Below, piece by piece: positions 18,980 through 27,272 of a DNA stretch of 64,000 bases. Position numbers and translations under genes: made by a program. Every line of letters starts with the position of its first letter. The first letter of the stretch is position 1. The DNA lies in assembly GCA_905221605.1 (NCBI GenBank), contig CAJNDS010002108.1:432909-496908 (forward strand), in the 5' to 3' direction. The DNA comes from Symbiodinium natans. Its lineage: Eukaryota; Sar; Dinophyceae; Suessiales; Symbiodiniaceae. The notes under the pieces are model-generated. The model was not told the origin of the DNA, searched no databases, and worked only from the letters and a program-made list of their open reading frames with translations.

Positions 18980-20016
18980 CGCTGCCCCACCCTCAGAAAG
19001 CGCTTCTGTTTCTTCCCGATCCAGGTGTTGAGCTCCAGCGATGTTGGCTTGGTTCCCAGGAATCCCTTCCTCATCAGGAGAACCCGAGGTCGGGGCGTCA
19101 CCATCAGCCCTAGGACCGCTATCCCTGATAGTAGAGGAAAAATCTTGAATGCCCTCGTAGACTCAGTCTTCGGAGTAGAGGATGAAGAATCCAGTGCCGC
19201 CTCCATTTCCAGCTCATTGCCCAAAGGAGACCCAACCACCTCGTCACTCTTCACCTTTTCACCTACCACCGGCAATGTCCACTTGGTTTCGTGCGTATCC
19301 AGGCAGTAATAATATTGTCTCCCATCTTCATGGAGGTGCAATTCCCACATTGTGCCATCACACGCTTGGATCAGATGCTCGTCTTTCCGAAAACCGTCCC
19401 TTTCAGAAACCTGTCGCATCTCGTCCTCTTCTTCTGACAGCTGTCGCAACCGTTCAGCCTCCATCTGTAGGATCTCCTCCTCCCCCATGGCGTATTCAGC
19501 AGCAGGTGCAGCTTCAAAGCCGTCCGCACCCTTCTGTTTGTGACCGCTTCCACCACCTTGGGAACTCGAAGATGGACCCTTTTTGATCTTGTTCAACGGC
19601 CTCCTGGTCGCTTGTAGCACTTCTCCAATCAGATCGGTCTGAGACTCTTGGTCTACCATTCGACCCGAAGTCGAAGACGACGGCTGGTACCCGTGTTTGT
19701 GTAACACTCGTAAAACAGTCACCTCCATTTCACGATCTATGCCACCAGTCGCATCCCAGTTCCTTTTTTCACCAGGCTTTGGCGGTACAGAAACAGCACG
19801 TCCTTCAGCTTCAGCATTGCTAACCATATCCCTATTGGGATTCATACCCACATTGGGGCTTTCTGCAACCAAGGCCTCTTCCAGATGTTCTTCAGCGTCG
19901 GGAATCACCTCTTCCAACACCGCTCTTTCACCCAGAGACTCAGCTGCACCATTTCCAGCTCCACCATCTTGTCCACCATCCGAGGCAAGTTGGAGCCATC
20001 GCTTCGGAGAAGGCAT
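18937..20016 (-). CDS. Retroelement ORF1, WW-domain Gag-like protein
   Basis: The frame is open from within the 5' LTR. The chosen start is the ATG at 20016, which begins MPSPKRW and lies 67 bases inside the LTR, giving 359 residues. A WW domain lies at about residues 220-250: W-x21-W-T-L-P with a run of three tyrosines between the tryptophans. WW domains bind proline-rich motifs. Before it is an acidic, glutamate-rich helical stretch (EEEILQMEAERLRQLSEEED). The last 60 or so residues look unlike the rest, and a -1 frame is open from 19162 and reads as a natural continuation, so the genuine product probably shifts frame between 19162 and 18937 and continues into ORF2. No capsid fold is recognised. 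Family assignment as Gag is inference from position. Confidence 0.7.
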   Translation of the reverse strand: MPSPKRWLQLASDGGQDGGAGNGAAESLGERAVLEEVIPDAEEHLEEALVAESPNVGMNPNRDMVSNAEAEGRAVSVPPKPGEKRNWDATGGIDREMEVTVLRVLHKHGYQPSSSTSGRMVDQESQTDLIGEVLQATRRPLNKIKKGPSSSSQGGGSGHKQKGADGFEAAPAAEYAMGEEEILQMEAERLRQLSEEEDEMRQVSERDGFRKDEHLIQACDGTMWELHLHEDGRQYYYCLDTHETKWTLPVVGEKVKSDEVVGSPLGNELEMEAALDSSSSTPKTESTRAFKIFPLLSGIAVLGLMVTPRPRVLLMRKGFLGTKPTSLELNTWIGKKQKRFLRVGQRWNWWIQKRKCPMR

Positions 20017-20070
20017 TGCTTCTTGATCCCAAAACCTTGAAAGAACACTTAACCGCAGGGAACCTAATTT

Positions 20071-20082
20071 GGGCTCATAACC
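20071..20082 (-). promoter_or_regulatory. Primer-binding site (tRNA-Met anticodon arm)
   Basis: Read on the minus strand, GGTTATGAGCCC follows the last base of the 5' LTR with no gap. Its complement, GGGCTCATAACC, has the form of the anticodon stem-loop of a methionine tRNA with CAT in the loop. Drosophila copia uses a half-molecule of initiator tRNA-Met cut in the anticodon loop, with the nearly identical site GGTTATGGGCCC. The exact primer tRNA here is not in the window. Confidence 0.8.
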
Positions 20083-20369
20083 TACGGGGGGACAACCAAG
20101 GAAGGAAATCAACTCCCCTAATCGCCCTGAACTTATATTTCCTAGACCGAACCAAGAAACAACCAAGAACACGGATAAGAGCAACCCAGGGGGGAAGGAA
20201 AGGGGGAAGGAACCCACACCCTTACCAAACCCTAAGAACCCAGGCACTTCTTTTTGAACTTGTGGCTTTCTGTTCAAGCCCATCTTGAGCCAAATACGAT
20301 TACCGGGTTCATTAACCCTTCCAACTTCCAACACTAACTCCTTTCTACAATACCAATTGCAGCTCCGCA
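20083..20369 (-). repeat. 5' LTR of the retroelement
   Basis: This 287-bp repeat is identical at every base to the copy at 11550-11836. Read on the minus strand it starts TGCGGAGC and ends CCCCCCGTA, so its termini are TG...TA rather than the usual TG...CA. It must carry the promoter, but no TATA box is evident. A spliced-leader-like stretch lies at 20284-20306. An open frame runs through the LTR into the first coding region, but no ATG-started protein conserved elsewhere supports translation of the LTR part. Confidence 0.92.
20284..20306 (-). other. Spliced-leader-like stretch in the 5' LTR
   Basis: On the minus strand the LTR contains TTTGGCTCAAG, the last 11 bases of the dinoflagellate spliced leader, preceded by sequence alignable to the rest of the leader with small gaps (CCGGTAATCG before it). 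It is followed by ATGGG. The same stretch is at 11751-11773 in the 3' LTR. It may be a relic of a trans-spliced mRNA captured during reverse transcription. Confidence 0.45.
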
Positions 20370-20374
20370 CCCTA
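20370..20374. repeat. Target-site duplication, right copy
   Basis: CCCTA, directly adjoining the outer edge of the 5' LTR and continuing into CCCTAAACCCC. Confidence 0.75.
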
Positions 20375-20401
20375 AACCCCTTAAGTCCCTGCTCCCGCCA
20401 G

Positions 20402-20478
20402 GCCATGGATGCAGTGGCGTCACTGCTCAGTGCGGAGAGGCTAAGGCGGCCAAGGCTCCGGGCTTTGGGAAGACAGAC
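20402..20478 (+). CDS. Candidate exon beside the retroelement
   Basis: Acceptor CGCCAG|G and donor AGAC|gtactt. Two frames are open; one reads AMDAVASLLSAERLRRP. It sits 32 bp beyond the outer edge of the 5' LTR, so the retroelement probably lies in the intron just upstream of this exon. Confidence 0.4.
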
Positions 20479-20479
20479 G

Positions 20480-20516
20480 TACTTAGGGTTTAGGGTTTAG
20501 GGTTTAGAGTTTAGGG
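20480..20516 (+). repeat. TTTAGGG array
   Basis: About five units. Confidence 0.85.
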
Positions 20517-20609
20517 TACTCCCTTCTGGTCCCTTTATAACTATACTTTAATAACCTCCAAAACCTTATTCTAATTATTCAGGCCTTGTGGCTAAGGACA
20601 ACAAGAACC

Positions 20610-20636
20610 GGGGGGGGGGGGGGGGGGGGGGGGGGG
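20610..20636. repeat. G27 homopolymer
   Basis: 27 consecutive G. Length may be limited by sequencing accuracy. Confidence 0.9.
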
Positions 20637-20639
20637 CCT

Positions 20640-21677
20640 GGTGGTTGAGAAGGTTTCAATGTGTTGGGCGCCAATATTCGTTAAGGGCGTTCGGCAGTTG
20701 AGCATTGCAAAGTTGGATATCGGGTTTGCAGGTCGAAGGAGAAGTGGGTGTCGCTGCTGTGCAGTGCCTTATCTCGAACGGCTGACGGAGAATGTGGCAA
20801 AATGTGGCGAAACCAAATCCAGATTAAACCCCAGCATGACCTGCATGAAGCCATTTATGGCAGCCACGACCTCAAACAGTAATCAGCACGTACTCTTTCA
20901 CTTTTCAAAAACACAAACATACATACCTACCTACCTACATACACACATACATACATACAGACACAGACGTACTGTATGTGTACATTAAATATAATATTTA
21001 TATATACAAATATATGTAAATTTGCATTGCTACCCCTCATGTACCCTACGTTTTGCTTTATTGCATGAATTGGACAAAGCGAATCAAGAACTGTTTCCAG
21101 AAGCCTTAAGCTCAGAATTCCAAAGTTGAAGTTTCAAAGTTCACAACAATTGCGGGCCCAAGAGCTTCAAGTATCCAAAATGCAATTTTCCCAATTTCCA
21201 AAAGCCTGAGACACCCAAAATTCAGAAATTACAAATCTCCTACCTAATTTTTGACCGTTTGGAATTTCGAAGTGCAGGAAGCCAGCCGATAAATATAAGC
21301 TCACAAATTGGAAATGGTGGCGGTATGCCCAAGTGTGCGTACACTACTTGGGAATGAGACCTTTATTTACGTCCAGTACCTCGAAACATACATAGTCCAA
21401 AGAAAGCTTACATTTGAAACCCGACTAAGAACATGAGAACGTCTACTGAGTATCTGAGAATTACATGTAACCGATAAGTGATACATATATATATATATGA
21501 ATATATGTATATACATACACATAATTCATATATATATATATATTTTATTTATTTATTTATTTATTTTGAGAGGCGGGGGGTGCTCCAAGCAGGTCCACAC
21601 GACGGGTCAGCAAGGCTTGGTCTCTGCAGGAGAGCGCAGCGTGTGGACCTCGCAGCATGAAGGTTGAGGTCTACAGT
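20640..21677. other. AT-rich stretch with microsatellites, no gene seen
   Basis: CATA/CCTA repeats at 20920-20965, TA runs at 21482-21542 and ATTT units at 21543-21565. No supported exon. Confidence 0.6.
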
Positions 21678-21780
21678 TTGGGATGTTCCCCCCTTATTCT
21701 AGCAGCCCTTAGTGGGGATTTTAGTGGGGGGTACTATAATCCCTATTAAGGACTGTTAGTTAGTAGGGGGAGCATCCCAA
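21678..21780. mobile_element. MITE family A copy
   Basis: Ends TTGGGATGTTCCCCCC and GGGGGAGCATCCCAA; internal GGACTGTTAGT. Confidence 0.78.
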
Positions 21781-21836
21781 GTTTCAGTGCATGTTGGCAC
21801 CTGAAGCGTGCAGGGCGTGGTCTCGTCCCTTCTCAG

Positions 21837-21902
21837 GTCATCCCGGCGCTCCTCAAAGCTCTCACAGCTACCGGAGTCCCCGGAGTTGCAGGGGCCCCTG
21901 AG
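21837..21902 (+). CDS. Candidate exon, helical repeat-like
   Basis: 22 codons in phase 0 from CTCAG|G to GAG|gtcaga, reading VIPALLKALTATGVPGVAG. The pattern resembles an ARM or HEAT helix, but one helix cannot establish the family. Confidence 0.5.
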
Positions 21903-21914
21903 GTCAGAGGGGGT

Positions 21915-21958
21915 GTAGGGTTCAGGGTTTAGCGTTTAGGGTTTAGGGTTTAGGGTTA
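21915..21958 (+). repeat. TTTAGGG array
   Basis: Starts 12 bp after the exon at 21837. Confidence 0.85.
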
Positions 21959-24305
21959 ACTTTGCAACTGTGCTTGAAGTGGGAGGGGTTGAGAAGTTAA
22001 TACATGCTGGACATATTTGGACGCATTTGAGGCCTCCTCGAATAAGCATCGCCACCTTCATCGGTGAGCCCGAGCCTTAGCGCTCGCAGCTGGAGACTTG
22101 TGGTGCCAGAAGTTCTGTCACTGAAGACAAGGCACACTTTCTCTCTCTGCAAAGCGTCACCTTCCGGAGAGCGCGCTGCTGCGTGCAGTAAGGGACGGCA
22201 TAGATGCTTCAACGCCCGTCTTTTCTCTCCCCCCCACAGTTGCGCAGTGTCTGCTTCGTGACGCGTCAAGAGCCCCTCCATATGTGTATGTGAGCCCACC
22301 CAAAAACAAAGGGTCAATTCAAGCTGCAGGAGAGAGCACCCGTCATTGACACCTTTGGATTCCCTAATTGAATCTCCGGCGCGCTTTCGCGTGCTTTCCT
22401 GGCTGCCATGTTCCCATACCGCAAGGGCAGTGCCGGAGCTGCCAACTTCACCAAAGGCACGAGAGCTGGCGCAGTAAGGGCCACGATGATCACAGTATGC
22501 GGGTGTAGCACTTTAATCTTGAGCTGGTCTGCGGCTTCTCGACGTCTTGATGCTCATACTGATGAGGTCATAACCGTATGCATGGATCACGTGACCTTTC
22601 AGTGGTGTTGTTGCAGATCTTTGCGGTTGCAATTCCACAGGGGTGTTATGCAGAGCTCGCAGAATTCTTTTGCTTGACAGTCACATCCCAGTGTCTTCCG
22701 ACCTTGAATCCGTATTTTTACCATGGGATCCGGGTTTTCAATGCTATGATTGTGCCCCGATTCGGATATTCTTCATCTGCAGGGTGAGCCTTGGTTGTCA
22801 GAACTGAAGGCAATGTTGTACCAAGGGTAGCAGACTAAAGTTGCTTCGCGCTTTGACACCCCGCAAATTCCTCTTGAAACGGCCATCTCGGATCCGAGCT
22901 GCTTTTGAGAACTTAATCCCAAGATAAGCCCAGAATCTCCACAGGCGGCTGCGACCGCCGCCGAGTCGCTGCCTAGCCGGCGAGAAGTGGTGCCCCGGCC
23001 GCATTTTCTGAGCCCCAAATGTGTTGAAATTTACACTTGTGGTGATTCCGTGTTCAAGGTTGCATGAGCGTTGCTCTGGAGGTGTTGTATTTGGCATTAT
23101 AGGGATTCCCTGAATTAGCTTGTTGGGCTGTCTGCAGCATGCAGGGGAACGGGGAGGGGGGGGGGACGCTGGGGTGAAGCCCTTAGCCGCTTAGCCCTTT
23201 GCCTCGACATGGTTGGGCCCAGGCAGCAGACTTGCAAAATCGGCTACCCTTCTGATGCGTCCGAGCACGTCTGGGCGTGCCTGAAATCTAGGGGCATGGC
23301 CAAAGGCTACCAATCCCAAATGCGGAGAAGCAGAGGCACTTCCGAAGTTAGCCCTTTTTGTCCCCAGCTGGTCGTCCTAAATCGCACATTTACAAACTCC
23401 GATAGAGAAGACGGCCGCAGAAGATCCAAGGCTGAATTGAAATATCCAGTTGCTGCCACCCCCCTTGTGCCACCCAGGAATTGGCTGATCAGTCTGATTC
23501 GCCCGTGCCTTAAATTGGACCGCGCGGCCTGGCACAGCTAGCTGCTGGTGACTTGCGTCGTGGATTTGAGGGTCCTTGCTTGCGTCTTGCGTTTAACCAA
23601 GAAGAGCACGCTACTTCGGCTAGCAGTGGCCGTTGTGATCGAAACCATGGAAATGCTGTCAGAGTCAGCCAATGTGTGCTGGAACGTCTCCAAATCTGCA
23701 AGGCCTGGCCAGGTCAAGGCGCGGGGCGGGCTTGGTGGGTTTGCAGCTGCTCTTTACTGCTTTGCACCCAACTTTTCCTTCATCCCAGTTCATCCCAATG
23801 CGCTGCAGTACCCGTGTGCTCCACCCACCTCCATGCCATGCTCACGAGGGGAGGGCAGCAGGCAGTATGTCACATGGCAGCGAGCATAGCAGCTTATACA
23901 GCAATCGCCCCGCACAATGCAAAGATAACAGTGTTTTTTCCACCCGCTGCTCTCCACTTCCGGATGATCTGAGAGGCAGGTTCCAGCAATGTCTAGTACA
24001 TGCCCCATCTCAAGTGTCACTCCTTTATTGTGCGTGCAGCCTGGGCAGGATAAACGCGACAATGCCGACAGCCGGATCTCAGGTGCTTGAAGCAGATTCT
24101 TGCTGTTGGATGAGGTTTTTGGATCATGTGACTAATGATAAATGCGGAGATGGTCTGCGAGCCGATGCAAAGCGAAGCCACTCGATGAGTGATGCTAGCC
24201 TTCCGCCAAGCATACTTGAAAGGCACAGTAGTTGAGCCATTGTGCTTGGCTTCTCAGGATCGCCGGCCATGAGCTCAAAGACTCCAAGCCATAACAAGAA
24301 GACAC
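21959..24305. other. No supported gene
   Basis: Frames of 90-190 codons at 23548-24235 overlap on several frames, show no domain and have no consistent codon bias. Confidence 0.45.
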
Positions 24306-24398
24306 CTAAACCCTAAACCCTAAACCCTAAACCCTAAACCCTAGACCCTAAACCCTAAACCCTAAACCCTACACCCTAAACCCTAAACCCTAAACCCC
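24306..24398 (-). repeat. CCCTAAA array
   Basis: About 13 units with CCCTAGA and CCCTACA variants. Confidence 0.9.
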
Positions 24399-24419
24399 AC
24401 CTCAAGCCCAGCTCGCCAG

Positions 24420-24485
24420 GACGGCCGGCGGTCGACGTGGGAACTGTGGCTGATGCCCTGGTCCGGAGCTTCAGGATACGAAGGG
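24420..24485 (+). CDS. Candidate exon, weak
   Basis: After the array at 24306-24398 and a GCCAG acceptor, one high-GC3 frame reads RPAVDVGTVADALVRSFR. The end is not fixed. Confidence 0.33.
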
Positions 24486-24773
24486 CGAAGCCTTGTACTC
24501 ACTTGTACTATGATGTTGGGTGTGCCATGTGGTCCCTCTGGGCTGTCTTTTTAAGTCAGGATATTCCACCTAATTTGCTGGGATCACAAATCAACCCTCC
24601 AGTTGGCCCGCAACTTCGGAATCCGAGACCTGCGAGTGCTATCGCTGGCCCCAAATCTCACTCCACGCCTTGAGACCGCAAAAGCATTTGCTAAGCCCTT
24701 GGCAAACCCCAAGCAGCCCACAAGATCTTGCAACTGTATAAGCAGCAGGTTTGGAAACTGTAAACCCTTAACC

Positions 24774-24836
24774 TTCAACCCTAAACCCTAAACCCTAAAC
24801 CCTGAACCCTGAACCCTGAACTAAACCCTAAACCCC
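24774..24836 (-). repeat. CCCTAAA array
   Basis: Contains three CCCTGAA units in a row. Confidence 0.88.
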
Positions 24837-24872
24837 GCACACCAAACTGTCAAAAAACGCTCTGACGGAGAG

Positions 24873-24934
24873 GTCCGGAGCCTGGTTGCCGCGACCGAGG
24901 CCGCGCCGCAGCCGCCCCGGCGAACGGAAGCAAG
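24873..24934 (+). CDS. Candidate exon, weak
   Basis: Follows the array at 24774-24836. After GAGAG|G the frame reads VRSLVAATEAAPQPPRRTEA. Its middle resembles the frame of the candidate at 52321-52383 (LVATTEHRAED), possibly related exons. Confidence 0.33.
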
Positions 24935-24956
24935 AAAAACGCTTGACGGGCTGGTT

Positions 24957-25228
24957 CTTAGTAGGGAATGAGGGGAACTAGGGAACCCTATACAATCCCT
25001 TAAAGAATGAGGGGAATTCGGGAACCCTATGTAATCCCTTAAAGGGGATGTATGATATGTTCTTAGTAGGGAATGAGGGGAACTAGGGGACCCTATACAA
25101 TCCCTTAAAGAATGAGGGGAATTCGGGAACCCTATATAATCCCTTAAAAGGGATATGTGATATGCTCTTAGTGGGGAATGAGGGGAATTAGGGAACCCTA
25201 TCTAATCCCTTGTAAAGGGCTTATGTTA
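24957..25228. repeat. 105-bp tandem repeat, 2.6 copies
   Basis: Units start CTTAGTAGGGAATGAGGGGA at 24957, 25062 and 25167. Each unit itself holds two related halves with AATGAGGGGAA...CCCT...AATCCCTTAAA. Confidence 0.85.
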
Positions 25229-26972
25229 GGGCCCTCATTTACTCATTCACTTTTTTTAAGAGCCAGGGGGTCGAGGGACTTTGAGGGCCCGGTGTCTTGT
25301 GTTGCTTTGTGCCGCCTTTCCTTGGGCGATCCCAGCACCCAAACCAGTGAAACCGGTAGCAAAGAGCCCCCCCCCATCCCCCCAAGAACCGCATCTTACG
25401 AGTAGGCAAGCCGCAGCATCCCTTGGGTAGGGACGAAAAAGCAATCTGGGGTTTCAGTCGGACTGTAACCTCCATGACCTTGAGCTTTCGTAAGCCAGAT
25501 GCGGAGCAACTCCGATTCTAGGCCCTCGCTGTGCCGTGTGGCTGCGGCACTCGAGGCGTGCCTTGCAGAGCGCAGCAAGGACACCCACAGTGCTGCCACT
25601 TAGGATATCTGCACGATGTACCGTACCAGTTGCTGAGCCGAACGCTGCCGCAGTGTGAAAGCTAACCGACCTTCAGCCTTCAGCTTGTGCCAAACTGTGT
25701 GGCTGTACCGTGCCCGCCCAGCCAGCAACTGTGGAATGCATGACCCCTCAACATCCCCGACTCGATTGCTCCCGGGCTGCAGGATGTCCTTGGAGTGCTG
25801 CTGATATCAAACTGGCTGGCCGCAAGCACAGTGCAGCAGATTTCGCTAAGAGTTTCTGCCAGTGCCAGTGCCAGCCATGCCAGGAGCCGACCCTTGTCTC
25901 ACTTGAAGCACAGGACGGTAGTCAGAGTGAGGCTCAGCATCTGGACTCCCAAGGCGCCAGCTTTGCTTACACCGAGCTTGGGCCTAGGTGGCGGACTGAG
26001 GGGAACCGGGCCCTTAACATCCTGCAGGGCATGTGACATGTACGCCTGGGCTGATACAGGTCACGGTCAAGGAGTCTACAGGGCCTTCACGCTTGGTGCT
26101 GTAGAGATGCATGGGGTGCAGGTCGCTGGCGCTGCAAGCATGATGTCAGGGCGACCTCGACCGCCAGTAGCACCACGTAGTACCTCCTTTCGAAGGAGGG
26201 CCATGTCTAGGGATTCTCTCGGCCTTCATGCAGATAGGAAAGCAAAAGGAACTTGTGAGTGCCGCCAATTCGCAGGCCTTGGGCTCGCGAATGCTACGCT
26301 GCCTTTGTTGAATGTTCAGAGCTTAGATCAGATCATCTGCCGGCCTGCACAGCCAATAAACTTCCAGGAAGCCTCTTGCAAACTGCAGCCTGTCCACTTG
26401 TGGGGTGATCGGATAGTATTGAGGCCAATGAGAACGGTGCGCGGGCGCTGCTTATCAGCCTGGCAAAGTGAGAGCCCAGGAAGGTTCCAGGTCTTCGAGC
26501 ATTTGGAGTTGGTATGGTGTCTTAGGTTGTAGTTGGTTGTAGTTGGTTGGAGGATGATACAGCCAGTGTGTGCGTTACGCTGTTCCTCCGCGACCAGGCC
26601 AGACGGCTACAAGCATGCCTGAAAAGATTTGCTGCGTTCTGCATGGACAAGTTGAGACAAATTGAGGGGTTTAAACGGTGAAGACACTGAGTAGGCCTTG
26701 CTCTCCTGGATTTGGGCCTCTCGCAGTCGCGAAACTTATTTGGACCAGCTACAGTACCACTTCCCAGCCTTGGTCGTCCGCATCACTGCACGCGCGTCCC
26801 TGCAGATCTCCACATGTGCGTGTACAAGAGTCGTAGGGGGGTCTGCGTGTGCGGCGTTTGGGACGCATCGGGCATAGGGGCTGTTGAAGTTATCATGTCA
26901 ACACCCAGCATAGATGGGGACAGTACGGGACAGTGGAATGCCGAGGAGGCATCAGGCACACTGCAGTTCTGT
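25229..26972. other. No supported gene
   Basis: A 245-codon plus frame (25795-26532) is the longest outside the retroelement; its composition is ordinary, another frame is open alongside and no domain is seen. Confidence 0.45.
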
Positions 26973-27080
26973 TGCTGATGAGCAGTCTCCCTAAACCCTA
27001 AACCCTACATGCTGATGAGCAGTCTCCCTAAACCCTAAACCCTAAACCCTAAACCCTACACCCTAAACCCTAAACCCTCA
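26973..27080 (-). repeat. CCCTAAA array with duplicated flank
   Basis: A 37-bp unit (TGCTGATGAGCAGTCTCC plus array sequence) at 26973-27009 is repeated from 27010, so part of the flank was copied with the array. Confidence 0.85.
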
Positions 27081-27214
27081 GGCTCCTTAAAGCAGCGGCT
27101 CAGCCTTCACTTTCTGCAGATGCCGAAGGCCAGCCATGGCATGAGGTTTCTGGGGAGATGCAGGACACGCCGGTTCCGGTCCCATGGTCTTAAGATTTCT
27201 GAAGTTACACAAGT

Positions 27215-27272
27215 GATTCATGCTATACATGGCACACCTGAAGGATTCATGCTATACATGGCACACCTGAAG
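27215..27272. repeat. 29-bp tandem duplication
   Basis: Two identical copies of GATTCATGCTATACATGG...CTGAAG. Confidence 0.85.

Larger units (their letters stand above)
11550..20369 (-). mobile_element. Complete LTR retroelement without pol
   Basis: This 8,820-bp element reads right to left. It has identical 287-bp LTRs, a 5-bp CCCTA target duplication, a primer-binding site immediately inside the 5' LTR and a purine tract immediately before the 3' LTR. A 5-bp duplication and a half-tRNA primer are typical of Ty1/copia elements. The interior holds five overlapping open frames covering 12207-20016 with WW, S1, MLLE and CCCH domains. I looked through these frames for protease, reverse transcriptase, RNase H and integrase motifs and found none, and no space remains for them. 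Identical LTRs and frames of about 1,000 codons without stops argue for recent insertion. I infer a non-autonomous element that borrows polymerase from a relative. Confidence 0.9.

Noticed and set aside
12080-19140. Terminal inverted repeat formed by a 14-base match (near 12092 and 19124)
   Set aside because: Too short, not at the element's ends, and the LTR structure already explains the boundaries.
12207-20016. A reverse transcriptase or integrase hidden in the retroelement
   Set aside because: No YxDD-type motif, no HHCC/DDE pattern and no protease DSG/DTG context was seen in any of the long minus frames, and little uncoded space remains. This was a reading by eye, not a profile search.
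25795-26532. 245-codon ORF as a gene
   Set aside because: No domain, no splice context, and another frame is open over part of it; length is possible by chance in GC-rich DNA.
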